Shown: positions 8,689-17,801, counted from the first letter of the stretch. The stretch is DNA of 64,000 nt from Leptolyngbya sp. FACHB-8 (GCF_014695575.1 NZ_JACJOO010000079.1:37357-101356); one strand, 5' to 3'. The notes: generated from the sequence alone by a model not told the origin. Program-made: numbers and translations.

Positions 8689-9570
8689 ATGGTGACGAAG
8701 GCCATGAGTGAGGCAACTTCCCCTTTAGAACAGCAGCAAGCCGAAAAGCTCGCCCAAATCGGCAACTATCTGCAACAAGTCCGGGAAGAGCAATCGCTTT
8801 CCATCGAACAGATTGCCACCACTACTATGGTTCAAGCCCGCTTACTGCGGGCCATTGAGAATGGCAATCTCAAACAGTTACCTGAACCTGTTTACATTCG
8901 AGGTTTCTTAAAGCGCTATGCAATGACCCTGGGTCTAGATGGTGATACTGTTGCCGAAGCCTTTCCTATCAAGACTGATTCCAGCTTCCAAACCAACACG
9001 AAGGGTTGGCAGCAATCCTCTGCCGCACAACTGCGCCCCATGCACCTGTATGCAGCTTACTTGGCGTTGATTGTGGCGGCGATCGCCGGGCTTTCCTATG
9101 TATTGACTCGCGGCCCTGTTCGCACAGCTACCCCCATTCCTTCCCCTGTCACCCCCTCCCCCGAGCTGCTCAGCCCATCTCCCAGCCCGAGTGCTACCCC
9201 GGTTAGCTCTCCAAGAGCCCTTAGCAAGCCAGTTGAGGTAGATGTCACGCTAAAGGAGCAATCCTGGATGCGGGTTCAGATAGATGGCAAGACAGAGTTT
9301 GAAGGAATGCTGAATGCAGATACTCAGCGCACCTTTACCGCTGAGCGAGAAATCAAGATTCGGGCAGGCAATGCAGGTGGCGTTGTTGTGGCTTACAACA
9401 ATCAACCCGCAAAACCGTTGGGAGCTCGGGGTACCGTTGAAGAAGTCACGTTTACTCCTAAAGGTAATAACGCCAGTACTGCTACGAACGCAGGCACGAA
9501 TACCAGTGCCAGCACTGATGCCGACGCTAGCGACACTTCACCCAGTAACACTTCACCCATCAACCAGTAA
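8689..9570 (+). CDS. RodZ-like helix-turn-helix membrane protein
   Basis: 293 residues. An N-terminal HTH_25-type domain (LQQVREEQSLSIEQIA through YIRGFLKRYAMTLG) occupies about residues 20-90. One transmembrane helix lies near 120-145 (YLALIVAAIAGLSYVL), followed by a Pro/Ser-rich periplasmic linker and a beta-rich DUF4115-like domain (SWMRVQIDGKTEFEGML). The C-terminus is a Thr/Ser/Asn-rich tail. This is the RodZ architecture; in rods RodZ links MreB to the envelope. No mreB neighbour is present. AAGGAG precedes the ATG. Confidence 0.85.
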   Translation: MVTKAMSEATSPLEQQQAEKLAQIGNYLQQVREEQSLSIEQIATTTMVQARLLRAIENGNLKQLPEPVYIRGFLKRYAMTLGLDGDTVAEAFPIKTDSSFQTNTKGWQQSSAAQLRPMHLYAAYLALIVAAIAGLSYVLTRGPVRTATPIPSPVTPSPELLSPSPSPSATPVSSPRALSKPVEVDVTLKEQSWMRVQIDGKTEFEGMLNADTQRTFTAEREIKIRAGNAGGVVVAYNNQPAKPLGARGTVEEVTFTPKGNNASTATNAGTNTSASTDADASDTSPSNTSPINQ

Positions 9571-9662
9571 GGCAATTTCCAGTAACGAAATTACCTCCGT
9601 AATCTAGGCGGTTTGCCCGCAAAGCAGGCAAACCGCCTAGATTATGGGAAGTTCTACGTAAG
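9571..9662 (+). repeat. Palindromic element, family A copy 2
   Basis: The core stem is 9600-9644 (TAATCTAGGCGGTTTGCC and complement, tip CCGCAAAGCAGG). The frame is CAATTTCCAGTAACGAAATT on the left and GGGAAGTTCTACGTAAG on the right. The frame matches the copies at 16135 and 33400, but the stem sequence is unrelated. Confidence 0.8.
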
Positions 9663-9667
9663 TTTTG

Positions 9668-9710
9668 TTGAAGAGGGGGTCAGGAGTTTCGCTCCTACCC
9701 CCCTCTTCAA
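9668..9710. terminator. Imperfect palindrome downstream of malQ
   Basis: Arms TTGAAGAGGGGGTCAGGAG and its near-complement close on TTTCG. It lies just past the malQ stop codon on the minus strand and is probably its terminator. Confidence 0.6.
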
Positions 9711-9731
9711 AATAGGTTGTGCCCATAAATG

Positions 9732-11294
9732 TTAGCCATGATGATGCCCACTATGCTGCTCAGCTTCCTGGCGATGGTGACGTTGGCTTGGTTGTTGGGG
9801 GAGACGGCCATAGATTTGTGTCATGAAGCGAAGGCGATCGCTCACCTCCCGCGTTAATGCTTCCTGAGGGTAACGCCATTGCCAGTTACCTTCCGCCTTA
9901 CCTGGAAAGTTCATACGAGCTTCGGTCCCCAATCCCAGAGTGTCTTGTAAGGGAAAAACAGCCTGGTTTGCCACTGATCCCATTGCCAACCGGATCAAAT
10001 CCCAATGAATACCAGAATCGCTGGTACAGCCCAGGTAATTACGGAAAGCCTCACGCTCCCAATCAGGTAGGGTCTGAAACCATCCCTGGGTCGTGTCATT
10101 GTCGTGAGTGCCCGTGTAAACCACAAAGTTGCGATCGTGGTTGAACGGCAGGAAATGGTTATCCGGCCCACTGCCAAAGGCAAATTGCAGAATTTTCATT
10201 CCCGGAAACTGGAATTGCTCCCGTAGGGCCACCACGTCTGGGGTAATAACCCCCAAATCCTCAGCAATGATGGGTAGCGTTCCCATTTTTTCCTGTAAAG
10301 TCTTAAAAAAGATTTCGCCTGGAGCTTCTAACCATTCCCCATTAATGGCAGTCTCCTCACCCTGAGCTACAGCCCAGAAGGCACAGAATCCCCGAAAATG
10401 GTCAATCCGCACCATATCGACTAATTGAAAAGTTGCCCGGAAACGCTCAACCCACCACTCAAAGTCCGTTTCCTGAAGGCGATCCCAACGATAGATAGGG
10501 TTGCCCCAGAGTTGCCCGGTGGCACTAAAGTAATCGGGCGGAACCCCGGCCATTAGCTTGGGTGCTCCCGTCTCAGGGTCTAGATGGAACAGCTCTGGAA
10601 AAGCCCACACATCAACACTGTCATGGGCAACATAGATCGGAATATCTCCCATAATTTGAATGCCTGCATCATTGGCATAGGCTCGCAGATCACCCCATTG
10701 TTGGAAGAATTCAAACTGCAAAAACTTCTGGAAGAAGGTGTCATTCAATAACTCCACCCGCCAATGTTCCAAAGCTTCGGGGTGACGTTGGGCGATCGCC
10801 TCATCCCACTGGTGCCAGCTTTTGCCGCCAAACACCCCCTTGAGCGCCATAAACAGGGCATAGTCATTCAGCCAGAAGTGGTTATGGGCACAAAATTTGT
10901 CAAACTCACGCCGCTGGCCTAACTCTGCATGATCGTGAAACCGCTGCGATGCCTGCTTCAGCAGAGGTAACTTGCTCTGAATGACGTGATCATAGTCCAC
11001 CCAATGAGCGGCATATTCCGGCAGGCTATTCAGCTCATCCTCTGTCAGCAATCCCTTCTCCTGTAAGCGCTCTAGACTAATAAGCGAAGGGTTTCCCGCC
11101 ATGGCGCTGTAGCACATGTAGGGGGAGTTGCCATGACCTGTTGGCCCCAAGGGCAAAACTTGCCAGATTTGCTGACCATTCTCAAATAAAAAATCAACAA
11201 ATTGGTAAGCGGCAGGCCCAAGATCGCCAATACCAAAGCGACTGGGAAGCGAGGTGGGATGGAGAAGAATACCACTGGAGCGAGGAAATGCCAT
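9732..11294 (-). CDS. malQ: 4-alpha-glucanotransferase (amylomaltase)
   Basis: A 520-residue GH77 enzyme that transfers alpha-1,4-glucan segments between oligosaccharides in glycogen and maltodextrin metabolism. Family signatures include SSGILLHPTSLPSRFGIGDLG at the N-terminus, the VRIDHFRGF nucleophile region, and IAEDLGVITPDV with the acid/base glutamate. The ATG at 11294 starts at the conserved MAFPRSSGILL. An in-frame GTG at 11333 would add 13 non-conserved residues. The C-terminal tail is histidine-rich (HHRQEAEQHSGHHHG), which is not part of the GH77 fold. Confidence 0.96.
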   Translation of the reverse strand: MAFPRSSGILLHPTSLPSRFGIGDLGPAAYQFVDFLFENGQQIWQVLPLGPTGHGNSPYMCYSAMAGNPSLISLERLQEKGLLTEDELNSLPEYAAHWVDYDHVIQSKLPLLKQASQRFHDHAELGQRREFDKFCAHNHFWLNDYALFMALKGVFGGKSWHQWDEAIAQRHPEALEHWRVELLNDTFFQKFLQFEFFQQWGDLRAYANDAGIQIMGDIPIYVAHDSVDVWAFPELFHLDPETGAPKLMAGVPPDYFSATGQLWGNPIYRWDRLQETDFEWWVERFRATFQLVDMVRIDHFRGFCAFWAVAQGEETAINGEWLEAPGEIFFKTLQEKMGTLPIIAEDLGVITPDVVALREQFQFPGMKILQFAFGSGPDNHFLPFNHDRNFVVYTGTHDNDTTQGWFQTLPDWEREAFRNYLGCTSDSGIHWDLIRLAMGSVANQAVFPLQDTLGLGTEARMNFPGKAEGNWQWRYPQEALTREVSDRLRFMTQIYGRLPQQPSQRHHRQEAEQHSGHHHG

Positions 11295-11639
11295 GGGGAT
11301 ATTTTCGCGACGAACAAGGCTATTCTCCTTCACAGAAGCGGGAGCTGGCAGTATCGCTCATAATAAATTCGCTATTGGGTAACTTCTTCCTATAGCTGAA
11401 GGGAGCTATGAAATGAGTTCTGGAACTGCGGTTCCACATCCCATTGCAAGCCCTATTCCGCAACACTGCTTTTCTAACAGGACTATCCAAACTCATACCT
11501 GTAGAAGCCTTCAGGTTTCACATACCCCTCGATAGGCTTAGGGAGTTTATTAATTTGCTAGTGCTTAAGATGCGATCGCCCTGTTCATGTTACGATCTGC
11601 TTCAATTATGAAAACTGTGTTGGAGAGGTCAATTTACTG
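11295..11639. other. Divergent promoter region of malQ and psbK
   Basis: No gene or long palindrome is seen in this 345-bp stretch. It must hold the malQ and psbK promoters. I could not place convincing -35 and -10 elements. Confidence 0.5.
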
Positions 11640-11777
11640 ATGGAAGCGGCACTTTTGCTGGCCAAGCTGCCTGAAGCTTACGCCATTTTCGATCCTCTGG
11701 TAGACGTTCTGCCTTTGATCCCCGTGTTCTTCTTCCTGCTCGCCTTTGTGTGGCAGGCCGCCGTGGGTTTTCGCTAA
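11640..11777 (+). CDS. psbK: Photosystem II reaction center protein K
   Basis: A 45-codon gene. The product begins [20 protein letters not shown] and continues with [18 protein letters not shown], the processed-core signature of PsbK, a single-helix photosystem II subunit at the CP43 side of the complex. In the family the N-terminal residues up to LPEAY are removed on assembly. GGAGAGG is 12-18 nt upstream of the ATG. A strong terminator follows 30 nt after the stop, so it is probably monocistronic. Confidence 0.96.
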   Translation: MEAALLLAKLPEAYAIFDPLVDVLPLIPVFFFLLAFVWQAAVGFR

Positions 11778-11807
11778 ATTCCGGCCTCAACGGTTCCAAA
11801 CGCTAAC

Positions 11808-11848
11808 TAAGACAAAGGGGTGCTCCAAAAGAGTGCCCCTTTGTCTTA
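11808..11848 (+). terminator. psbK terminator
   Basis: The inverted repeat TAAGACAAAGGGG / CCCCTTTGTCTTA begins 30 nt after the psbK stop codon. Confidence 0.75.
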
Positions 11849-11940
11849 TAGCAATATGTAAATGCGTTAAGTACAGTTAACGGTGGTGTAGGGAACTTCG
11901 TGCCCTACACCACCGTACTTAATCGACGTGCACAGCGCTA
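11847..11940. repeat. Palindromic element, family D copy 1
   Basis: The frame TATAGCAATATGTAAATGCG TTAAGTACAG is followed by a stem at 11880-11916 (ACGGTGGTGTAGGGA and complement, tip AACTTCGT). The frame recurs at 34815-34949, where a different palindrome sits between the two frame halves. Confidence 0.7.
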
Positions 11941-11955
11941 CAAATGATGCACAGC

Positions 11956-12516
11956 TTAGGCTGGAATAGGAATGGCAATTCCCTTCTGATAGGCCGGACG
12001 CTCAGATAAGCGCTTTACATAAGCAGCAACATTGGGATAACCACTAAACTCCATCTTCAGCATCAGGGTCATGTAAGCTACCATGGAGCCTACAGCCACA
12101 TCTGCTGCACTGAACAAGTCTCCCAGCAGAAATGTTCGGCCTTCTAGCGCCTGGTTTAATCCGCCCAGCAGTCGTGGAGCTTCTTTTTCACGGGTTGCTT
12201 CTATAAATAACCCAGGACCTAAGGTCGCGTTTGCGAATAGAACCCATTGGGCGACAGTCCCCCGTTGTTCCGGAGTCAACGGCTCGCCGTACTTCTCTTG
12301 CAAGTAAAGCAGAATTGCCCCTGACTCCCATATCGAAAAGCCATCCACTTCGATAGCCGGAACCTTACCCATGGGATTAATGGCCAGGAAGGGCGGTTGT
12401 AAATGTTCGCCGGATTGCATATCCAACCGGACAAACTCATAGGGAACGTTCAGTTCTTCCAGATACCACTTCACGATCGATGCTCGAGAGCGATCGCCAC
12501 CATAAAGCTTTAGCAT
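11956..12516 (-). CDS. Glutathione S-transferase family protein
   Basis: A 186-residue protein. The thioredoxin-like N-terminal domain has MLKLYGGDRSRASIVKWYL, the cis-proline motif NPMGKVPAIEVDG and the glutathione-contacting ES in SIWESGAILLYL. The shorter C-terminal helical domain carries LLGDLFSAADVAVGS, the conserved GST N-capping motif. It should conjugate or reduce substrates with glutathione. The C-terminal domain is somewhat shorter than in typical 200-220-residue members. Substrate is unknown. Confidence 0.9.
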   Translation of the reverse strand: MLKLYGGDRSRASIVKWYLEELNVPYEFVRLDMQSGEHLQPPFLAINPMGKVPAIEVDGFSIWESGAILLYLQEKYGEPLTPEQRGTVAQWVLFANATLGPGLFIEATREKEAPRLLGGLNQALEGRTFLLGDLFSAADVAVGSMVAYMTLMLKMEFSGYPNVAAYVKRLSERPAYQKGIAIPIPA

Positions 12517-12661
12517 TGCGTCTTACCTAGAAGGTGTCAAAAAACCATCATATAGCGACTGTTAGCCTCGCTAAGACAGCAAGAGAGGGCAAGACGAATT
12601 CCTGCCCTCTCTTACCCCACCTTAATGAAAGGCATGCCACAACTGATATCATGTCGGGTTA

Positions 12662-12694
12662 AAAGTGGTGCGGCGCAAAGCGCCGCACCACTTT
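12662..12694. repeat. Palindrome with GCAAAGC tip
   Basis: Arms AAAGTGGTGCGGCGC and complement close on AAA. It lies in the gap before the next minus-strand gene. The stem core GTGCGGCGC-AAA resembles the palindrome at 49445. Confidence 0.8.
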
Positions 12695-12729
12695 CTATAC
12701 TTGTTATGACAGGCCCATTTCTGTTGAAA

Positions 12730-13194
12730 TTACAACGTTTGATGGGTATATGCGTGTTGTTTGACGTTATCCTCGATTTTCACCAGACGCTCTGAGTTGA
12801 GCACCCGCTTCCGCTCAAGAGAGACATTAAAATCTTGGCGTACAGTCCCTGCTGGGATGAGAGCTTGGGCCATGGGGCGAGCCTTATAGGTGCGGGCCGC
12901 TGCGATCGCCCGCGATGCGAACTCATCACAAAATTGTGCTGTTTCAGAGATGGCTTCGGGATGCCGAGGCTCACCATTTGCCAGAACGGCTTCTACAGTC
13001 AACGCCCAAGCCGCTTCGTAGGACGTCGGAATACCTCGGACCAGAGCCTCCAGGGCGGCAGAAGGGATGGGTTCTAAAATTTTGACCGGATGCACCTCAC
13101 CATCCTCACGGATGAAGCAGGTTGCCAGCCCAATCACAACATAATCGCTGGCAACGATATCAGACGCATTCGAATCCGGTATTACAGAGGTCAT
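12730..13194 (-). CDS. Conserved cyanobacterial hypothetical protein
   Basis: A 154-residue soluble protein that I cannot assign to a named function. Readable segments are YVVIGLATCFIREDGEVHPV, LEPIPSAALEALVRGIPTSY and QFCDEFASRAIAAARTYKAR. There is no signal peptide or membrane helix. The even composition and lack of low-complexity sequence argue for a real protein. The ATG at 13194 (MTSVIPDSN) is preferred over the in-frame 13209 start (MEDTF) because the latter adds five residues without a better ribosome-binding site; this is uncertain. Confidence 0.75.
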   Translation of the reverse strand: MTSVIPDSNASDIVASDYVVIGLATCFIREDGEVHPVKILEPIPSAALEALVRGIPTSYEAAWALTVEAVLANGEPRHPEAISETAQFCDEFASRAIAAARTYKARPMAQALIPAGTVRQDFNVSLERKRVLNSERLVKIEDNVKQHAYTHQTL

Positions 13195-13829
13195 AAATGT
13201 ATCTTCCAATCCTGGTTTTCAAAATTTCTAAACCCGTTCTGTAGCTTGGCTCATCAATACTAAGCAGGGTTCATGACTCGCTCTAGCATTCTATCGTGCC
13301 CACCTGAAGGTTCTGGCCGATGTTACATCATGTATCGCTAAACTCTGGCTATGCTTCAAATTAGAGTGTGAAGGAATGACTACATAGGTTTATTTATATC
13401 TCTTTCAGCAGAGCGTAAAACTGTAACTCCGTCCTCGTTTTGCAGCAACAGGGTTATGGTTCCAAACCCCAAATTTGAACAAGTACGAGATACGAGTTTA
13501 CATATGAAGAGATCGTAATTTGAGACGCCCTGTTTACATTTTTTCGATGAACAGTCAGAAATTTCACGGATATACCTTGTAGAGGACTAAGAGAGGCTTC
13601 TGACAACGTATTCAGCCATTTGTACGGGCTGTTTCTACGGAGTTCCGGCCGTCACACGATTACCCCTTTCCGTAGTTTCAACCTAATGTTTTTTTCTCAT
13701 TTGCGACACAGTAACTAGTAGATAGAAATCGGTCATGTGGAAACGGGGTGCGTCGAGCTAGAGCCAAGGGAAACCAAACGATTACAGACTGATCGGCTCA
13801 GATAATCAAAACTTACGGTGAGGATGTCC
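13195..13829. other. Gap without recognised features
   Basis: About 630 bp between divergently oriented genes. No coding frame, long palindrome or known RNA was recognised. It should contain the promoters of both neighbours. Confidence 0.5.
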
Positions 13830-14606
13830 ATGAATACGCGCTCTTCCGAAGGTCGCCACCCAGAATCCCAAAATCTCGTACGCTCCTCTGAGCAGAAGAA
13901 GTCAGCGTTAAACGGTCACGCTCAGAAAAAATGGCAACCGAAGCGCAGATTAACTCAAGCTTTCGTCTCCCCCGAGCGAGAATTATTAGGGCTTGATCCC
14001 GAAGCCAATGCCAATGTTGTACGCCAACGTGCCCTGTCAGAAGCCCGATGCGGCAACTTCCAGGCGGCGATCGCGCTCTTCAACGAATTGTTGACCGCAA
14101 ATCCTTACAGCGCCCGCGATTACAATAACCGGGGTCTGGTTTACTTCCAAAGCGGCCATCTCGAAGCGGCCCTGGCAGATTACAACCAGGCTCTTCTACT
14201 GAATCCCTATTTGGATGGGGCTTATAACAACCGGGCCAATTACTACGCCGCTCTTGGTCTGTATCTGGAAGCCATTCTGGATTACGATGCTGCGCTGGAT
14301 TTGAACCCCGACAACACCCGCGCCTGGATCAACCAGGGCATCACCTTCCGAGATTTGCAGATGTTTGACCGGGCAATTGAAAGCCTGGATACTGCTCTTA
14401 CCCTGGGTTACCTCGAAAGCCACATTTATGCTGAGCGAGGCCGCACTTATCACCTGCGCGGTGATTGGAACTGTGCGATCGCTGATTACCAGCGTGCCCT
14501 CGGCTGTATCGATGACCCTTGCGCCACCGCCCTTGGTAACGACACCCGCCTGCGGCACCAAATTCATACGTGGATGAACGAGTTGCTGGCTCCCCTGCAG
14601 GACTAG
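13830..14606 (+). CDS. Tetratricopeptide repeat protein
   Basis: A 258-residue protein with a basic, Ser/Lys-rich N-terminal 60 residues, followed by about five TPR units. Repeats with the A-x-x-x-Y/F-N-x-A-L pattern are clear: NNRGLVYFQSGHLEAALADY, NNRANYYAALGLYLEAILDY, INQGITFRDLQMFDRAIESL and AERGRTYHLRGDWNCAIADY. TPR arrays are protein-binding scaffolds. Partner unknown. GTG at 13818 and ATGs at 13824 and 13830 are in frame; 13830 is chosen for its distance from GAGG. A hairpin follows the stop. Confidence 0.88.
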   Translation: MNTRSSEGRHPESQNLVRSSEQKKSALNGHAQKKWQPKRRLTQAFVSPERELLGLDPEANANVVRQRALSEARCGNFQAAIALFNELLTANPYSARDYNNRGLVYFQSGHLEAALADYNQALLLNPYLDGAYNNRANYYAALGLYLEAILDYDAALDLNPDNTRAWINQGITFRDLQMFDRAIESLDTALTLGYLESHIYAERGRTYHLRGDWNCAIADYQRALGCIDDPCATALGNDTRLRHQIHTWMNELLAPLQD

Positions 14607-14653
14607 CGGTCTTTTTCACGCTAATTGGTTATCCTCCCGATCAATGTCACCGA

Positions 14654-14692
14654 AAGAGGAGAGTGGGCGCAATCTGCTCACTCTCCTCTCTT
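14654..14692 (+). terminator. Terminator of the TPR gene
   Basis: Arms AAAGAGGAGAGTG and CACTCTCCTCTCTTT flank a loop of about 12 nt, roughly 50 nt past the stop codon. Confidence 0.65.
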
Positions 14693-14781
14693 TGTATTGC
14701 CTGACGCCATCTGGTAGCCCGTTTATTTTTCAATAATAAACTTCCTGGTTCTGAGCACGTAACGCTATAAAAATATCTTTC

Positions 14782-14842
14782 CAAACCCAGAAAGCTAGTT
14801 TTGCTGCCACTTAGCGGCAGCAAAACTAGCTTTCTGGGTTTG
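14782..14842. repeat. 61-nt palindrome
   Basis: Arms of about 27 nt (CAAACCCAGAAAGCTAGTTT... and complement, ending GCTGCC) close on a short loop. It lies between a plus-strand and a minus-strand gene. Confidence 0.85.
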
Positions 14843-14880
14843 AGTTAGAAACTTAGCGCTACATAGGAATGGGCGATCGC

Positions 14881-15117
14881 CTATTCAATTGAAATGGATT
14901 GCGGTCCACGCGAACTTCCATTCTGATGCCCATTGGAGGATGCTGTCGTCCCCGTACTGGGAGCCGTCCCAACCTGCTGATCCAGCCATGACTTGACCGG
15001 ATCATCCCCCAAGTTCAAGCGAAATAAACCCGACACGAATCCGCCAAAGAAGGCGACCGGGTGAGAAGCCAACTGTTGCACAACTGGGGACAATTCATCA
15101 AAAAACACCGTTGTCAT
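14881..15117 (-). CDS. Small conserved cyanobacterial protein
   Basis: A 78-residue protein, MTTVFFDELSPVVQQLASHP followed by a hydrophobic FFGGFVSGLFRLNL segment and VKSWLDQQ, then a Gly/Ser/Thr/Asn-rich tail that looks disordered. The first half reads like a conserved fold and I believe I have seen similar small proteins in cyanobacteria, but no function can be given. It is divergent from the TauE/SafE gene. Confidence 0.7.
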   Translation of the reverse strand: MTTVFFDELSPVVQQLASHPVAFFGGFVSGLFRLNLGDDPVKSWLDQQVGTAPSTGTTASSNGHQNGSSRGPQSISIE

Positions 15118-15289
15118 CCTCCCATTAACGATGAATCACGTTTCCGATACTAGCGTGAAAGCACAAGGGTCATGTTTCAAACGTGTGAACGGGGTGTGAT
15201 GAAGTAGGTTTTATGGGCAGCAATACCCCTGGTAAAGTCAGTAAAGTCTGCAATACATGAAAACTACTGATGGCATCAGGAGAGGCGCC

Positions 15290-16105
15290 ATGCTAGAAAC
15301 GCCCATTGGGTGGGGGTTATTGTTGCTAGTCGGATGTGTAACGGGCACCCTGGCTGGAGTTTTGGGTATTGGCGGGGGGCTCTTAATGGTGCCTGTGCTG
15401 ACACTGTTTGGCATTCCTCTCGTAGAAGCGACTGCGACCAGTTTGGTGGGGGTGCTCCTCAGTTCCATATCGGGTAGCGTGCAGAACCTACGCATGGGTG
15501 ATTTGAATTGGCGTACTTCACTACTGCTAGCCCTGTTCGGCATGCTAACCGCTCAAGTAGGGGCTTGGATTGGCGATCGCGTTTCAGATGCCGTCCTTTC
15601 TCTGGCCTTCGCAGGGCTGCTTGTGTTAACCATCTGGCTGATGGATCTGAAACGCAAGCTCCAGCAGAAACAAAATGCAATGCGTACAGATGCAACCGAA
15701 ATGGGAGCCTCTGAAAGCCAACAGGTTACTGGGGTTAATGCGCTCCTTCCCATTGCCTTTATCGGCTTACTGGCAGGGTTATTGTCGGGTCTGTTTGGCG
15801 TGGGGGGTGGCGTGGTCATGGTGCCGTTACAGATGCTGATGCTGTCGGAGCCCATTAAGTCAGCAGTGCGTACCAGTTTGGGAGCGATTGTTCCTATCTC
15901 CGTTTCTGGGCTGGCACAACACACCCTCAACAACAACGTACTCTGGATTCCCGGTATCGCCCTTGGCTTAGGTGGGATTTTGGGAGCCCAGGCAGGTACT
16001 CGCATGTTGCCGAAGCTGAGCGATCACGCCGTCAATCGTCTTTTTCGGCTTTTCCTGATCGGCCTGGCGGTCTATATGGCCATTCGTGGGATACGAGGGC
16101 TGTAG
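15290..16105 (+). CDS. TauE/SafE (TSUP) family membrane transporter
   Basis: A 271-residue protein with about eight transmembrane helices in two related halves. Each half opens with the family signature: LAGVLGIGGGLLMVPVLTL near the N-terminus and LLSGLFGVGGGVVMVPLQML in the middle. TSUP proteins export or import sulfur-containing anions or organic acids. The substrate cannot be told here. The start at 15290 (MLETPIGWG) has GGAGAGG 5-11 nt upstream. The longer frame from 15257 lacks this. Confidence 0.92.
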   Translation: MLETPIGWGLLLLVGCVTGTLAGVLGIGGGLLMVPVLTLFGIPLVEATATSLVGVLLSSISGSVQNLRMGDLNWRTSLLLALFGMLTAQVGAWIGDRVSDAVLSLAFAGLLVLTIWLMDLKRKLQQKQNAMRTDATEMGASESQQVTGVNALLPIAFIGLLAGLLSGLFGVGGGVVMVPLQMLMLSEPIKSAVRTSLGAIVPISVSGLAQHTLNNNVLWIPGIALGLGGILGAQAGTRMLPKLSDHAVNRLFRLFLIGLAVYMAIRGIRGL

Positions 16106-16134
16106 AATTTTGTAGAAAAATGGACAATCAACTT

Positions 16135-16244
16135 CTTAGGAGATTTCCAGTAATGAAATTACACCCAGAATGTTGGTGCTTTGCCCGCTTCGCGGGCAAA
16201 GCACCAACATTCTGGGTAAATTCTTATGCAGAAACCTCCGTAAG
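16135..16244 (+). repeat. Palindromic element, family A copy 3
   Basis: The core stem is 16163-16217 (ACCCAGAATGTTGGTGC... and complement, tip CCCGCTTCGCGGG). Frame: CTTAGGAGATTTCCAGTAAT left, AAATTCTTATGCAGAAACCT right. The two frame halves are imperfectly complementary, making the whole unit one long hairpin. The core is nearly the same as in the copy at 33400. Confidence 0.9.
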
Positions 16245-16366
16245 CCGCTTAGAGTGTGGCGATAAAAAAAGTGATGCATTTATTTCTTGTTCGCTAAGAT
16301 GAATGGCCAAAGTCGCGGTTTAAAACCTCCTCCAGTCGACATTTGAAATTGGAAATAGGTTTTTCT

Positions 16367-17743
16367 ATGTCAACAAACCGCTCGTTTTTATGCTTCTTTA
16401 GAACACAGAGTGTGAGTGCTATGGGTGACTTCTCTTCGTCTTGTGGATATGCACAGCGTTTGGGGTGGCAGCACATAGCTCTAACCGTCACCCTGATGAG
16501 TTTGGCAGGAATAGCTCCGGCCTGGGGACAAGCGTCAGCCCCACTAGGCCTGGACCAGGCAACATCAACGTCGCTGTTGTTGGCCCAGGCATCGTCTCAA
16601 CAGTTCAACCGGGTGTTATTTGTAAATCCGTTGACCGGGAATGACCAGCAGGGGGAAGGTAGCTTGCGATCGCCCTTCCGTTCTATTACCCATGCGGTGC
16701 AGCTTGCCGAGCCCGATACGGTTATCTTCCTCAGCACGGGCAGTTATACCGAGCAAAGCGGGGAACAGTTTCCCATTGTGTTGCCCCCGGGGGTGAGTTT
16801 AATGGAAGACCCGGCGGCTGAGCGGGGCAGTATTGCGATCGCCGGAGCTGTAACTCATGGAACTGTTGCTGCCACGTCACGTTCTGCAGCTGGAGCCACA
16901 CAGGTATCCCCCACTCCGGCCCGACGACCTGCTACGGCAAGAGGCGTGCAATCGCAACCCACCCGCCGTTCTTCCGAACTGCCGTCGGTGGATGTTACTG
17001 CAACCATTCCGGCTACACCAACGTCCCGGCGCTCAGCACCACCGGCCGCTGCCGTAGCGCGTCCAGATGCTGAGCAGGCACTCCAGGGCATCCCCATTCC
17101 CGTGCCACCCCCTGATAGACAAGCCAGACCTGCGGTCTCCGCAGAAGCATCATTGGGACAGGGGCGATCGTCCCAATCCATTCCAATTCCTGTACCACCG
17201 CCCGAGTCTCGCCGCTCAAGGGCGCGCGCTCAGACAACCGCTGTCGCTCCCAGCCGTCTGCCTACATCATCAGCCCCAATTGAAATCCCCGTGCCACCTC
17301 CTGACAACCCAATGCCTGCACGACCGTCTCGTTCGGCAGCGGCTCCGGTCTCTAGTGTGGCCTATGGAGTGCGATCTTCTGAAGGCTCGGCTGGCCCTTA
17401 TGATTTGTTGCCCGTCCCGGACCCTAACGTTCCCATGGGCTACACCGGAGATATGCCTCGGGTTTCAGTGGCGAGCTTGACGGGCTCTACCAGAGCGACC
17501 CAGGCCGTTGGCGGAACAATCAGTCGGGGAGTCGGGACTCTGCAGTATCGCGTCCTGGTGCCGGCCGAAGATGAAGACGTGCGTGATTGGGTGCGGTCAG
17601 TCGTCCCCGATGCTTTCGAAACCGTCGCCGACGGGCAAACGCTGATGCAGATTGGTGCATTTGAGAGCCGCGAAAATGCCGAAGAAGCGGCTGATCAACT
17701 CAGTCGTAATGGCATTCGGGCCATCATTGAAGAATGGCGCTAG
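16367..17743 (+). CDS. DUF1565/SPOR domain secreted protein
   Basis: A 458-residue protein with a long N-terminal region ending in a signal-like stretch (IALTVTLMSLAGIAPAWGQ). Next comes a DUF1565-type segment (FVNPLTGNDQQGEGSLRSPF, then VIFLSTGSYTEQ), as seen at the start of parallel beta-helix proteins, but it is cut short. A Pro/Arg/Ala-rich low-complexity region of about 250 residues contains three copies of I-P-V-P-P-P (IPIPVPPPD, IPIPVPPPE, IEIPVPPPD). The C-terminal 65 residues look like a SPOR domain, which binds denuded glycan strands of peptidoglycan. Probably periplasmic and wall-associated. Confidence 0.78.
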   Translation: MSTNRSFLCFFRTQSVSAMGDFSSSCGYAQRLGWQHIALTVTLMSLAGIAPAWGQASAPLGLDQATSTSLLLAQASSQQFNRVLFVNPLTGNDQQGEGSLRSPFRSITHAVQLAEPDTVIFLSTGSYTEQSGEQFPIVLPPGVSLMEDPAAERGSIAIAGAVTHGTVAATSRSAAGATQVSPTPARRPATARGVQSQPTRRSSELPSVDVTATIPATPTSRRSAPPAAAVARPDAEQALQGIPIPVPPPDRQARPAVSAEASLGQGRSSQSIPIPVPPPESRRSRARAQTTAVAPSRLPTSSAPIEIPVPPPDNPMPARPSRSAAAPVSSVAYGVRSSEGSAGPYDLLPVPDPNVPMGYTGDMPRVSVASLTGSTRATQAVGGTISRGVGTLQYRVLVPAEDEDVRDWVRSVVPDAFETVADGQTLMQIGAFESRENAEEAADQLSRNGIRAIIEEWR

Positions 17744-17750
17744 ACGTTGC

Positions 17751-17801
17751 TTAAAGGGTTGATTTTTCAAGGGCGATGTCCCTGAAAAATCAACCCTTTA
17801 A
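17751..17801 (+). terminator. Palindrome after the SPOR gene
   Basis: TTAAAGGGTTGATTTTTCA and near-complement, 8 nt after the stop codon. Position and a run of A/T in the arms fit a terminator. Confidence 0.65.
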
